Shown: positions 6,446-14,527, numbered from the stretch's first letter. The stretch: DNA of 36,809 nt from Alkalibacterium sp. (GCA_007692455.1 RECC01000032.1:1-36809); one strand, 5' to 3'. The notes: generated by a model from the letters alone, not told the origin. Numbers and translations are program-made.

Positions 6446-8116
6446 ATGGTAAAAAGCGATATTGATATAGCACAGGCAACGAAGATGGTTCCGATTGATG
6501 AGATTGCTCATAAGTTGGGAATTGACGGGGATTCTTTGGAACACTATGGGAAATATAAAGCTAAAGTAGACTACAGTGCCTTACATAACCATCAAGGCAA
6601 AAATGGTAAACTAATACTAGTCACTGCCATTAACCCGACACCTGCCGGAGAAGGCAAGACCACGACTTCTGTGGGACTAGGAGATGCACTGCAGAAAATT
6701 GGCAAAAAAACAGCCATTGCACTGCGAGAACCCTCACTCGGTCCGGTATTTGGAGTCAAAGGTGGAGCAGCTGGTGGAGGCTATGCTCAAGTTGTCCCAA
6801 TGGAAGATATCAATTTGCATTTCACTGGAGATATTCATGCAATCGGCGCAGCAAACAACCTTGTGGCTGCAATGATTGATAATCACATTTATCAGGGGAA
6901 TGAGCTGAATATTGATCCAAGACGGGTTACCTGGAGACGGGCCATTGACATGAACGACCGTCAACTACGCTCAATCGTCAGCGGTATTGGTGCCCGTACA
7001 AACGGTATGCCGAGAGAAGACGGTTTTGATATCACAGTCGCTTCTGAAATCATGGCTGTACTCTGTCTGTCAAATAACATGGATGAAATGAAGACGAAAC
7101 TTAAAGATTGTCTGGTAGGCTATACGTATGATAACGAGCCGGTCAGATTAGGTGAACTGAAAGCTGAAGGAGCGGTATCTGCACTGTTGAAAGATGCCTT
7201 GAAACCGAATCTTGTGCAGACACTTGAAAAAACACCGGTATTTATTCATGGCGGACCTTTTGCGAATATTGCTCATGGCTGCAACAGCCTGCTGGCGACT
7301 AAAATGGCACTGGCTCACGCAGATTATGTCGTGACAGAAGCCGGCTTCGGAGCAGATTTGGGTGCTGAAAAATTTATTGACATTAAATGCCGTATAGGTG
7401 GACTTAAGCCCGATGCAGTCGTTATCGTCGCAACCATTCGTGCCCTGAAAATGCACGGTGGCGTCAAGAAAACAGAACTGGCTGAAGAAAATACAGAAGC
7501 ACTGAAAAAAGGCCTGCCTAATTTGCTTAAGCACATTGAAAACGTACAGAATACCTTCTCGCTTCCTGCAGTCGTAGCAATCAATGCATTCCCTGGTGAT
7601 ACAGAGGAAGAATTAGCTGTTCTCAAGCGTGCCATTGAAGAAACTGGCAGCAAGGTTGTTCAGTCCGACGTCTGGGCAAAAGGTGGAGAAGGCGGAGTGG
7701 AACTGGCTGAAGAAGTTGTCAAATTGACTGAAGAAAATTCTTCCATGACATATGCCTATGAGCTTAGTGATTCAATCGAAGAAAAAGTGGATAAAATTGT
7801 CCGAAACGTTTATGGTGGAAAAGGAACAGAATGGAGCAAGAAAGCTAAAAATATGGCTAAGCGTCTAGAGAAGCTGGGTTATGGAGACTTGCCTATCTGT
7901 ATGGCTAAGACACAGTACTCATTATCCGACAATGCCACATCTCTTGGACGTCCGGAAGACTTCAATGTCAACATCAGAGATTTAACAGTCTCAGCCGGAG
8001 CAGGGTTTATTGTCGTCTTGACAGGTAACATCATGCGTATGCCGGGCTTACCGAAAGTACCTTCTGCGGTACAGGTTGATGTGAATAATGAAGGAAAAAT
8101 CTCCGGCTTGTTTTAA
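6446..8116 (+). CDS. fhs: Formate-tetrahydrofolate ligase
   Basis: ATP-dependent ligation of formate to THF giving 10-formyl-THF for purines and formyl-Met-tRNA. The 556 residues match the family. The P-loop [11 protein letters not shown] is at 65-75, followed by the [15 protein letters not shown] segment that binds formyl phosphate and folate. Start ATG follows AGGAGGGG. Head of a folate block: fchA begins 11 bp downstream and folD lies beyond a terminator. Its leader suggests carbon-source or RNA-level control. Confidence 0.98.
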   Translation: MVKSDIDIAQATKMVPIDEIAHKLGIDGDSLEHYGKYKAKVDYSALHNHQGKNGKLILVTAINPTPAGEGKTTTSVGLGDALQKIGKKTAIALREPSLGPVFGVKGGAAGGGYAQVVPMEDINLHFTGDIHAIGAANNLVAAMIDNHIYQGNELNIDPRRVTWRRAIDMNDRQLRSIVSGIGARTNGMPREDGFDITVASEIMAVLCLSNNMDEMKTKLKDCLVGYTYDNEPVRLGELKAEGAVSALLKDALKPNLVQTLEKTPVFIHGGPFANIAHGCNSLLATKMALAHADYVVTEAGFGADLGAEKFIDIKCRIGGLKPDAVVIVATIRALKMHGGVKKTELAEENTEALKKGLPNLLKHIENVQNTFSLPAVVAINAFPGDTEEELAVLKRAIEETGSKVVQSDVWAKGGEGGVELAEEVVKLTEENSSMTYAYELSDSIEEKVDKIVRNVYGGKGTEWSKKAKNMAKRLEKLGYGDLPICMAKTQYSLSDNATSLGRPEDFNVNIRDLTVSAGAGFIVVLTGNIMRMPGLPKVPSAVQVDVNNEGKISGLF

Positions 8117-8127
8117 GGAGGAAGCAG

Positions 8128-8772
8128 ATGAATGAATTGACTATTGAAGGGTATCTTACGGAACTGGGTAAAAAAGAAGGCACACCCGGGGGCGGAAGCG
8201 CGACCGCCTATATCGGATCGATGAGCGCCGCTTTGATTCGTATGGTAGCTGACATTCAAAAAGACAAGAAAAAGTATGCTGAATATAAAGAGACTATCGA
8301 AGAGGCGTTGGCGAAAGCCCATGACCTCAGGCAGTCCTTTGAACAACTGGCAAGAGAAGATGCAGTAGCCTTTGAACCTGTGCTGAAAGCATATAAATTG
8401 CCAAAAGATACAAAAGAGGAAAAGCGGGAACGCGATGAAGCCGTTGAAAAAGCTATAAAAGGCGCGGCAAAGCCACCGTTAACCATGCTTGAAAAAAGTC
8501 ACGAGCTCTTGGATTTGATTGAAGAGCTTACCCGTATGAAGATGAAGGGGACAATCGTCAACGACTTGATGGTGGCCGTTCTCTTTATGGGCACAGTTCT
8601 GGAAACGGCAGTATTGAATGTGACGATTAATACTAAACTATTGTCCGATGACCAGACACGTTTTGAGCTGGAAGAACAAGCCCAGGAGCGTCTGTTGTCG
8701 GGGAAGGAACGTATCAGCCGTTTGTATGAGCAGATTCATTATTTTTTAATGACTGACGAATGGGCAGATTAA
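8128..8772 (+). CDS. fchA: FchA-type methenyl-THF cyclohydrolase / cyclodeaminase-fold protein
   Basis: A 214-residue protein of the formiminotransferase-cyclodeaminase C-terminal family: E-G-T-P-G-G-G-S-A-T-A at about 17-27 is the folate-site signature. As a stand-alone protein it fits FchA (methenyl-THF cyclohydrolase) of amino-acid and purine fermenters better than a histidine-degrading FTCD, since no hut genes are nearby. It follows fhs by 11 bp with SD AAGGAGG, so the two are co-transcribed and catalyse adjacent steps. It overlaps FolD in cyclohydrolase activity. Formimino-THF deaminase activity cannot be excluded. Confidence 0.88.
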   Translation: MNELTIEGYLTELGKKEGTPGGGSATAYIGSMSAALIRMVADIQKDKKKYAEYKETIEEALAKAHDLRQSFEQLAREDAVAFEPVLKAYKLPKDTKEEKRERDEAVEKAIKGAAKPPLTMLEKSHELLDLIEELTRMKMKGTIVNDLMVAVLFMGTVLETAVLNVTINTKLLSDDQTRFELEEQAQERLLSGKERISRLYEQIHYFLMTDEWAD

Positions 8773-8787
8773 TTTAAGTGGATGAGT

Positions 8788-8825
8788 GAGCAGTACTTGC
8801 TGATTTGGAGTACTGCTCGTTTTAT
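8788..8825 (+). terminator. Terminator after fhs-fchA
   Basis: A perfect 10-bp stem GAGCAGTACT/AGTACTGCTC with an 11-nt loop, followed by GTTTTATTC. It separates fhs-fchA from folD, so folD transcription depends on read-through or its own promoter. Confidence 0.85.
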
Positions 8826-8858
8826 TCGCTGACTGAATTGTAGTTGAGGAGGCACACT

Positions 8859-9710
8859 ATGACAAAAGAATTAAAAGGCAGACCGGTAGCTAAAGCACTT
8901 TTAGAGCGAACACAAAAAACGATTAATGATCTCGGCAAAATAGATTGTCATCCGACACTTGCGATTGTCAGGGTTGGAGATGACCCGTCATCTATTTCAT
9001 ATGAGAATGCGGCCGTAAAAACGATGAACCGCGCTGGTATTGCAGTTGAATCTGTAGTTTTTGATAAGGAGACACAAGCGGAAGACGTACTTAAAGCCAT
9101 TGAGGGCTTGAACAGTAATAATGGCATACATGGTGTTCTGGTGATGCAGCCCCTTCCGGAGTCGCTGTCACGAAACGACATTGCCCGTTGCCTTAATCCT
9201 TCAAAGGATATTGATGGGCTGACACCGGAAAATCTGGGACGAGTCGTCGAAAATGACCAGACTAACCTCGCTCCGAGCACACCCAAAGCTGTTATGGCTC
9301 TACTCGAGTACTATGGCATTGAAGTGGAAGGGAAAGATGTCTGTGTCATTGGCAGCAGCCCCGTAGTCGGCAAGCCTTTGTCTATCATGCTACTGAACGA
9401 AGAAGCAACGGTAGCGAATGTTCATGTGAAAACAAAAGATACTAAACAGTATACCCGTCAGGCGGATATTGTCATTTCAGCCACAGGAGTCGTGGAACTG
9501 GTGACGGCAGATCACATTAAAGAAGGAGCCATTGTCATTGATGTCGGGTTTGGCTACAAAGACGGAAAAGCTGTCGGCGATGTCAAATACGATGAAGTCT
9601 TTGAAAAAGCAGCTGCAGTGACCCCAGTTCCTGGAGGCGTAGGGTCTATTACAACGGCTATACTGGCCGAACAGGTTGCTCAGGCCGCATGGAATCAGCG
9701 GACAAAATAG
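8859..9710 (+). CDS. folD: Methylene-THF dehydrogenase / methenyl-THF cyclohydrolase
   Basis: Bifunctional FolD, interconverting 5,10-methylene-THF, 5,10-methenyl-THF and 10-formyl-THF. Start is the ATG at 8859 with GAGGAGG 7-8 bp upstream; an in-frame TTG at 8844 overlaps that SD and is rejected. The 283 residues match the family. Y48 and K54 (S-Y-E-N-A-A-V-K) are the active-site pair, I-D-G-L-T-P-E-N-L-G-R is the folate loop and V-I-G-S-S-P-V-V-G-K-P the nucleotide-binding loop. It runs into the cyclo-ligase gene 17 bp downstream. Confidence 0.98.
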   Translation: MTKELKGRPVAKALLERTQKTINDLGKIDCHPTLAIVRVGDDPSSISYENAAVKTMNRAGIAVESVVFDKETQAEDVLKAIEGLNSNNGIHGVLVMQPLPESLSRNDIARCLNPSKDIDGLTPENLGRVVENDQTNLAPSTPKAVMALLEYYGIEVEGKDVCVIGSSPVVGKPLSIMLLNEEATVANVHVKTKDTKQYTRQADIVISATGVVELVTADHIKEGAIVIDVGFGYKDGKAVGDVKYDEVFEKAAAVTPVPGGVGSITTAILAEQVAQAAWNQRTK

Positions 9711-9727
9711 GGTGAGGAGGATACACA

Positions 9728-10309
9728 ATGAGTAAAGACACTATGCGAAAAAGCATGCTGCTTTCTCTGGATAAGATTGGACGTTTCGAGCGACAACGTG
9801 TTGAAAAAGACATGCACGCTACTCTGTTTGACTCGATATTATGGCAGGAGGCTGAGTGCATTGGTCTGACTGTGTCCGGTGAAGGGGAATGGGATACGCG
9901 GGCTATTATGGAAAAGGCCTGGAGTGAAGGCAAGCGCGTTTGTGTTCCGAAATCGATTCACAACGAACGTGCCCTGCATTTCTATGAACTGACCTCGTTT
10001 GATCAACTGGAAAAAGGCTATTTTGGCATTGAGGAACCTCAGACGGATAAAACAGTGCGTTGTGAGAAAGAGGCAATTGATTTGCTGATTGTGCCTGGCC
10101 TTGTATTTTTGGCTTCCGGGTACCGTATTGGTTACGGAGGCGGATTTTTTGACCGTTTCCTGAAAGATTTCACTAAGCCGACTGTCTCTCTTCTGCATTC
10201 GAATCAAATTGTAGAATCTTTCCCTATCGAAACACACGATGTGCCGGTCGATTTCCTGCTCACAGAAGAAGGGATACAAAAAGCAGGCTTGGATAAGGAA
10301 ACTTTGTGA
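9728..10309 (+). CDS. 5-formyltetrahydrofolate cyclo-ligase
   Basis: ATP-dependent return of 5-formyl-THF (a storage or by-product form) to 5,10-methenyl-THF. The 193 residues and the C-terminal signature G-Y-R-I-G-Y-G-G-G-F-F-D-R identify the MTHFS/YqgN/YgfA family; the N-terminal basic helix (R-K-S-M-L-L-S-L) contributes to ATP binding. SD GGTGAGGAGG. It is co-transcribed with folD. The promoter for the folate transporter begins within about ten bases of its stop codon. Confidence 0.95.
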   Translation: MSKDTMRKSMLLSLDKIGRFERQRVEKDMHATLFDSILWQEAECIGLTVSGEGEWDTRAIMEKAWSEGKRVCVPKSIHNERALHFYELTSFDQLEKGYFGIEEPQTDKTVRCEKEAIDLLIVPGLVFLASGYRIGYGGGFFDRFLKDFTKPTVSLLHSNQIVESFPIETHDVPVDFLLTEEGIQKAGLDKETL

Positions 10310-10316
10310 GCGAGTC

Positions 10317-10345
10317 TTGTTAACTACAGCCAACTCGCTTATAAT
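10317..10345 (+). promoter_or_regulatory. Promoter of the THF riboswitch-folT unit
   Basis: TTGTTA (10317-10322), 17-bp spacer, TATAAT (10340-10345), placing the start near 10352, immediately before the aptamer. Confidence 0.75.
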
Positions 10346-10357
10346 AAAGAAGGAAAA

Positions 10358-10452
10358 TAAGAGTAAGAGAAAAACGTTAAGTGCTGGATGGATGGGATGT
10401 TGCCTCCAGACGAAAAAACGGTGGTTTTGCGATTTTTCTCTGCATCCGCTTT
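10358..10452 (+). promoter_or_regulatory. Tetrahydrofolate (THF-I) riboswitch aptamer
   Basis: The order GAGTA, CGTTAAGTG, GATGGGATGTTGCC, CGAAAAAACGGTG, TGCATCCGC reproduces the conserved blocks of the class I THF riboswitch: junction GAGUA, CGUUAAGUG, GGGAUGU, CGGUG, and the 3' GCAUCCGCU that forms P1 and the pseudoknot. Folding supports GGATG (10386-10390) with the CATCC at 10443-10447. It precedes a folate ECF transporter, the classic location. Confidence 0.92.
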
Positions 10453-10478
10453 AAAACTTAGCTGTTTTTTAGCGAGGA

Positions 10479-10560
10479 CTCTTTAATTTTACTGGGGCTA
10501 CCGTACTCAGTTGAATGCCTTTTTCGGTTGCATAACTGGAAAAGAAAAAAATTAAAGGAG
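10479..10560 (+). promoter_or_regulatory. SD-sequestering expression platform of the THF riboswitch
   Basis: CTTTAATTTT (10481-10490) is perfectly complementary to AAAATTAAAG (10548-10557), and flanking CT pairs with AG across one bulge, burying the folT SD AAAGGAG. A second hairpin (CAGTT...ATGC / GCAT..AACTG, 10508-10538) sits inside. No U-run follows, so control looks translational. The alternative pairing that frees the SD is not resolved. Confidence 0.55.
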
Positions 10561-10570
10561 ATCTTCGATT

Positions 10571-11530
10571 ATGACTTCAACACCGTATACTGACAGTCGT
10601 CAGAACAGATTTTTGCACTATATTATTGTGGGTGTGCTGGCTCCCGTTTTTCTGTCCTTTGTAATCCCATACTTACGGACACGGACTGGAACGAACGGCA
10701 TGGCTTACTTTTTAGGACAGTACGACAGCTGGCAGATTATCCTGGCTGATAGTCTGTTTTTATTCCTGTTTACAGGAGTCCTGTTTTCTCTGGGTGCTTT
10801 TGTCCTGAAAAAATTGAGAGAAGAAAGCATCCTGATCAGCCTGCTTTTAGGCCTGCTGATTACCGGCGCTTCCTATATTCTTTTTTTACAGAATGAAGTG
10901 CTTCAAGTGCAAGCGATTTACGAAGGGAACGGCGTGATTTACGCAATCTCCTTTCTGATGTATGCCTGGCTTTTGATCTACCGGACTGTCAGACTTTCAG
11001 AGTGGCAGCTCGGCAACCACACTAGAGGGATTGCCATCGTTGGCTTGCTGGTTGCAATGAACATTACACTTGGCCGAATTGGCATTACTACCCCGGTGGT
11101 GCGGATTACCTTTGCGTTCCTACCAACCGCTCTGATAGGGCTTCTGTTTGGACCTTGGGTAGCGGGTGTAGCTGCAGTTTTAGCAGACTTACTTGGCTTT
11201 ATTGTGGGCGGTGGAGTCGGCGGCTTCTTTCCCGGTTTCACACTGTCTGCTTTTCTGACCGGACTTATTTATGGGGTGTTTCTTCATAAGCGCAAGGTCT
11301 CAACGAAGCGTGTCATCATGGCCGAGGTTGTTATTGCTGTGTTTGTTAACCTGACCTTAAACACATTATGGCTCAGAATATTAACCCAGAATCCTATTGC
11401 GGTTCTTCTTCCGCCAAGACTGATTCAGAATGCTGTCATGATAGTCGTTCGTGTGTTTACTGTAAGGTTCATTGCCAATAACAAGCAGTTAAGAAGAGTG
11501 TATATGAAATATTCAACAGCCAGACACTAA
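10571..11530 (+). CDS. folT: FolT-like folate ECF S component with an N-terminal membrane extension
   Basis: Residues ~150-315 resemble the folate-specific substrate-binding subunit of energy-coupling factor transporters: a helix with A-M-N-I-T-L-G-R, then several helices rich in Gly and Ala (L-L-F-G-P-W-V-A-G-V). The protein is 319 residues, nearly twice the usual ~170-180. The first ~145 residues add about four hydrophobic helices (roughly 14-36, 52-78, 86-106, 118-138) of unknown role. The extension is translated, since the start ATG at 10571 has AAAGGAG 10 bp upstream and the sequence is continuous. The riboswitch supports folate as substrate. The shared ECF module is not in this window. 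Confidence 0.85.
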   Translation: MTSTPYTDSRQNRFLHYIIVGVLAPVFLSFVIPYLRTRTGTNGMAYFLGQYDSWQIILADSLFLFLFTGVLFSLGAFVLKKLREESILISLLLGLLITGASYILFLQNEVLQVQAIYEGNGVIYAISFLMYAWLLIYRTVRLSEWQLGNHTRGIAIVGLLVAMNITLGRIGITTPVVRITFAFLPTALIGLLFGPWVAGVAAVLADLLGFIVGGGVGGFFPGFTLSAFLTGLIYGVFLHKRKVSTKRVIMAEVVIAVFVNLTLNTLWLRILTQNPIAVLLPPRLIQNAVMIVVRVFTVRFIANNKQLRRVYMKYSTARH

Positions 11531-11549
11531 CCGGCTGAAATAGTGAATG

Positions 11550-11600
11550 CCCCGGACTGGAGTGAAGCGTACGTCTTCCTCTCGGACCGGGGTCTTTTTA
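11550..11600 (+). terminator. Terminator of folT
   Basis: CCCCGG (11550-11555) pairs with CCGGGG (11587-11592), with GAAG/CTTC inside the loop, followed by TCTTTTTATA on the plus strand only. Confidence 0.75.
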
Positions 11601-11608
11601 TATACATA

Positions 11609-12028
11609 TCAGGAAGGTGGTGTCTGGCGCTGGTACTTTGCATACCATTCGATAGATTTAATCCATTCTACGTGCCGGATGTCTTCGAGTCTGAGCTTGG
11701 TAAGGGACTGGTTGCGGCGCTTCAGGTATATGATTTCTTCTTGGACGCCTTCTATGACGCCTTCGATATCAGGCAGATACTGTCCGTCTTTTACAATGTC
11801 CAGCTGCACAGCGACTGGTTTTTTCAATGTATAACTTTTGTAAAAAATTGTACTGATTTCCTCGGCAGACAGTTTCTCTTTCGGATTGATGAGAGCAGTC
11901 TGCGTATTTTTCTTCTCTTTCTTCAATGCTTCGGCATGATCGGACAGCATCATGCCCATCCACTTCATCTTGCCACGGTCTTTGTACCCGAGCGCATCGG
12001 GCGACAGTTTAACTATTTCCTGTGCCAT
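11609..12028 (-). CDS. YolD-like protein
   Basis: A 139-residue YolD-family protein, recognised by D-R-G-K-M-K-W near residue 20 and a C-terminal Y-L-K-R-R-N...L-E-D-I-R-H-V-E pattern. YolD proteins are usually encoded beside UvrX/YqjW Y-family polymerases and are thought to act with them, perhaps as a UmuD-like accessory; the biochemistry is unproven. It follows uvrX by 51 bp on the same strand with SD GGAGGAG, so it shares the SOS-type promoter upstream of uvrX. Confidence 0.88.
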   Translation of the reverse strand: MAQEIVKLSPDALGYKDRGKMKWMGMMLSDHAEALKKEKKNTQTALINPKEKLSAEEISTIFYKSYTLKKPVAVQLDIVKDGQYLPDIEGVIEGVQEEIIYLKRRNQSLTKLRLEDIRHVEWIKSIEWYAKYQRQTPPS

Positions 12029-12079
12029 CTCAACTCTCCTCCTTTAAATAAATAGTGTATGTGCAGATTTTCCAGTTAT

Positions 12080-13375
12080 TTACTTTTCCTTGCCTGAACG
12101 GTGCCCGCCAAGTAGCTTGGACCGGTACAGTGCCATGCCTCCATTTGCCAAACTACTGGCATGCAAAAGAGAGGTATAGCCGAATTTGTGCCGTATGGAA
12201 TCGATAGTCCGGTCAAGGTCCTCCTGGTTAATGAGCGTTTCGGCTGATTCAAACAGGGAAAGCTGCAGGGCTGATTTTGGTTCTATTTTTCCAAAGGTAA
12301 CATTCACGACCCGGATGGGCACAGCTTTGTAATGACGGTTGAACAGAATAAGCAGGCCTTCAATGATTTTTTTGGAGGAATCGGTTGTTTCAATAGGCAG
12401 CTGGTGACTGAATCCGCGTTCCTCAATATCTTTTGAAAAACCGATGCTGAGTTTTACTAGACCGGTGGTCAGATGGTGCCGGCGCAGACGGGTGGCGTTC
12501 TCCTCAGCCATTTCACGGATTACAATTTCCACTTCATGTTTTTGAGTGTAGTCCCGGTTTAAAATCTGATTTTTGCTGAAAGAAGTCGCCTTAGGGACGA
12601 AGGATTCAGACAGGCGGGTGCGGTCTATGCCGTGTGAATGAAAGAAAAGCTGCTCACCGATGACACCGAACCGCTTTTTCAGTTTTTTTATATCTGTTTG
12701 GGAAAGATCATAAATTGAGCGGATGCCTATATTTTGAAGGTGTTTTTCTGTGCGGGATCCGATTCCCCAGAAATCTTTCAGCGGAGAAATTTTCCAGACG
12801 GTATCCTGAACATCTTCGTAGTGCCAGGCTGCTATGAAATTATTCTGCTGATCATGCTTGGCTTCGTGGTCTAGTGCCAGCTTTGCCAGAAGAGGGTTGT
12901 CACCAATACCTACTGTGACGACGAGATTCAACTCTTTCCAGACCAGATACTGGATGCGTCTGGCAATGTCTTCGGTGCTTCCGAACAAACGGTGAGAGTG
13001 AGTGACGTCGAGAAAGGATTCATCAATACTGTAGACATGCAAGTCTTCTTCTGACACAAAACGCTTAAATATGTTAACGATATCCAGGTTTTTTTCTAAG
13101 TATAAGGCCATGCGCGGTTCCACTATGTCGATGGAGGCATCTTTTGGAATTTCGTACACACGGGTGCCTGTTTTCACACCATATAATTTCTTGACTAAAG
13201 GAGAGGCGGCAAGCACGAGTCCGCCGTTATTGTCCGGCTTACTCACTACGGCTACCTTTGCCTTCAGCGGATGCTCTTTTCTCTCGACTGCCTCCACTGA
13301 AGCGAAGAAAGATTTCACATCAATACATAAGATATCTCTGTAGGGTTCATTTGAGTAATCCATTATTTGTAGCAT
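12080..13375 (-). CDS. uvrX: Y-family (UmuC/UvrX-type) translesion DNA polymerase
   Basis: Error-prone lesion-bypass polymerase, 431 residues. The palm carries I-D-V-K-S-F-F-A-S-V-E with metal-binding Asp19 and S-I-D-E-S-F with Asp118/Glu119. The thumb helix-hairpin-helix W-G-I-G-S-R-T and the little-finger domain follow. The UvrX/YqjW subgroup is supported by the adjacent yolD gene. The start ATG follows AAGGAGAT. The promoter (13413-13441) holds a LexA-like element in its spacer, implying induction by DNA damage. UvrX genes are often on mobile elements, but nothing mobile is seen here. Confidence 0.93.
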   Translation of the reverse strand: MLQIMDYSNEPYRDILCIDVKSFFASVEAVERKEHPLKAKVAVVSKPDNNGGLVLAASPLVKKLYGVKTGTRVYEIPKDASIDIVEPRMALYLEKNLDIVNIFKRFVSEEDLHVYSIDESFLDVTHSHRLFGSTEDIARRIQYLVWKELNLVVTVGIGDNPLLAKLALDHEAKHDQQNNFIAAWHYEDVQDTVWKISPLKDFWGIGSRTEKHLQNIGIRSIYDLSQTDIKKLKKRFGVIGEQLFFHSHGIDRTRLSESFVPKATSFSKNQILNRDYTQKHEVEIVIREMAEENATRLRRHHLTTGLVKLSIGFSKDIEERGFSHQLPIETTDSSKKIIEGLLILFNRHYKAVPIRVVNVTFGKIEPKSALQLSLFESAETLINQEDLDRTIDSIRHKFGYTSLLHASSLANGGMALYRSKLLGGHRSGKEK

Positions 13376-13412
13376 GATAGGATCTCCTTAACGGGAATAT
13401 ATGTTTGATTTA

Positions 13413-13441
13413 ATTATAGGAACAAACATTCGGTTCGTCAA
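13413..13441 (-). promoter_or_regulatory. uvrX-yolD promoter with LexA (SOS)-like element
   Basis: Minus strand TTGACG (13436-13441), 17-bp spacer, TATAAT (13413-13418). The spacer holds CGAATGTTTGTTCC (13419-13432), 11 of 14 matches to the Firmicute SOS box CGAACRNRYGTTYG. An overlapping CGAAC-N5-GTTTG has better half-sites but one extra base of spacing. LexA bound here would block the promoter. Confidence 0.6.
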
Positions 13442-13561
13442 GGGGAACGTGTCCGAAAAACAAAGTCATTTTTGTCCGATACGTTCAGTGGAAATTTAAA
13501 TATGTCTATAAAAATGGTGTAGATATAAGGTTTAAGAGCATTGGATGATGTGGAAAAAGAA

Positions 13562-13960
13562 ATTTAAGGAAGCTTCGATTGGTATTCGGCATAGTGAAAG
13601 CTGAAATTTTTTTGAGTCCGCCGAAGAAGCGAGCTGTTCGGCAAAGTGAAGACGGATGAACGACTGAGTCTACCAAAGAAGAAGTGGGTTAGGTAAAGTG
13701 AAACAGAAGTTGAGGTTGAGTTTGCCGAACACGTGACGAGTTCAGCCGACTGAATCAGAAACAGCGAGTGAGTTTACCCAAGTGAGCTAAAGTTCAGCAG
13801 ACTCAGTATGAAACGGGTGCTGACTTTACCTAAAGATAGGCGACTTTGGCATACTCGTACGAAAAATATGGCTGGGTATACCCAACTAACAGTCTCTTCA
13901 GCACACTCACGCAGTCAACCACTCTGAGTGTGTCAAACTAGGCACATACGACATAAAAAA
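13562..13960. repeat. Array A: eight degenerate 52-bp units, each with a 35-bp inverted repeat
   Basis: Units start at 13562, 13614, 13666, 13718, 13770, 13822, 13874 and 13926, a constant 52-bp period without indels although sequences have diverged. The consensus is about GAGTYTRCCRAA at positions 1-12 and GTTCRGCAAAGTGAA at 23-37; the first and last units are the most decayed. Positions 1-35 form an imperfect inverted repeat (unit 1 GCCGAA/TTCGGC, unit 2 TACC/GGTA, unit 4 GAGT/ACTC). No ORF or promoter is evident. It fills the gap between the uvrX promoter and the ohr terminator. Not CRISPR: the units vary throughout and linkers are only 17 bp. Confidence 0.75.
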
Positions 13961-13995
13961 GCGGAAACCGCCATCAGAATCAATGGGGTTTCCGC
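13955..13995 (-). terminator. Terminator of ohr
   Basis: A 9-bp stem GCGGAAACC/GGTTTCCGC with a 17-nt loop, followed on the minus strand by TTTTTT. A second perfect palindrome (AATGAACAGG/CCTGTTCATT, 14009-14031) lies just before it with no U-run. Confidence 0.85.
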
Positions 13996-14046
13996 TTCTA
14001 TTCAAATGAATGAACAGGAGGCCTGTTCATTACATTATTAGTATCT

Positions 14047-14484
14047 TTATTTACCGTCTACATAGGGAACAGCTTTAACGGTCGCTTCAATGTTACCCTG
14101 GGTTGCCTTGGAATACGGGCAGAAAGCGTGCGCTTTGTCTGCAAATTCCTGAGCTTTTTCTTCCGACATGTCTTTCATGCCGACTTCAATTTCCACGCTT
14201 AATTTAAATCCATTGTCAGACGGATCTTTCAAAAGATGCACGGTTAAAGTAACCTGTGAGTCGTTATCAATACCCGCTTCTTTTTTGTAGTGATCGAGAG
14301 CGGCATGGAAGCAGGCGCTGTAGCCTAAAGCAAAGAGCTGCTCAGGGTTCGTTCCGTTTCCGGCTCCGCCCATTTCTTTAGGGGTATCAATATCCATTTT
14401 GACTGAACGGTCGGGTGAATGACTTTCCCCTTCACGGGCTCCTGTATTGACTGCGGCAGTAGTATAAACAACTTTGTCTGGCAT
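14047..14484 (-). CDS. ohr: Organic hydroperoxide resistance protein (Ohr, OsmC family)
   Basis: Thiol peroxidase that reduces organic and fatty-acid hydroperoxides, 145 residues. The peroxidatic Cys58 is in G-Y-S-A-C-F and the resolving Cys122 in A-F-C-P-Y-S, the standard Ohr pair; Arg17 (G-A-R-E-G) matches the conserved active-site arginine. SD AAAGGAGCG. Single-gene unit with an extended -10 promoter and its own terminator. No OhrR gene or clear OhrR operator is seen here, so regulation is unknown. Confidence 0.95.
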   Translation of the reverse strand: MPDKVVYTTAAVNTGAREGESHSPDRSVKMDIDTPKEMGGAGNGTNPEQLFALGYSACFHAALDHYKKEAGIDNDSQVTLTVHLLKDPSDNGFKLSVEIEVGMKDMSEEKAQEFADKAHAFCPYSKATQGNIEATVKAVPYVDGK

Positions 14485-14516
14485 GCTATCGCGCTCCTTT
14501 TCTTTAGTCTATTTTT

Positions 14517-14525
14517 AGTATAGCA
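14517..14525 (-). promoter_or_regulatory. Extended -10 promoter of ohr
   Basis: Minus strand TGCTATACT (TG-N-TATACT) lies directly downstream of the preceding gene's terminator U-run, which occupies the -35 region. Confidence 0.55.
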
Positions 14526-14527
14526 CT

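Noticed and set aside
10239-10454. 71-codon frame across the THF riboswitch
   Set aside because: It overlaps the cyclo-ligase end and the conserved aptamer, which explain the sequence better.
11609-13375. yolD-uvrX as part of a mobile element
   Set aside because: Such pairs are often on plasmids or ICEs, but no integrase, relaxase, direct repeats or attachment site is visible around them.
13562-13960. Possible CRISPR array
   Set aside because: Units vary along their whole length, linkers are only about 17 bp and related to each other, and no cas genes are present.
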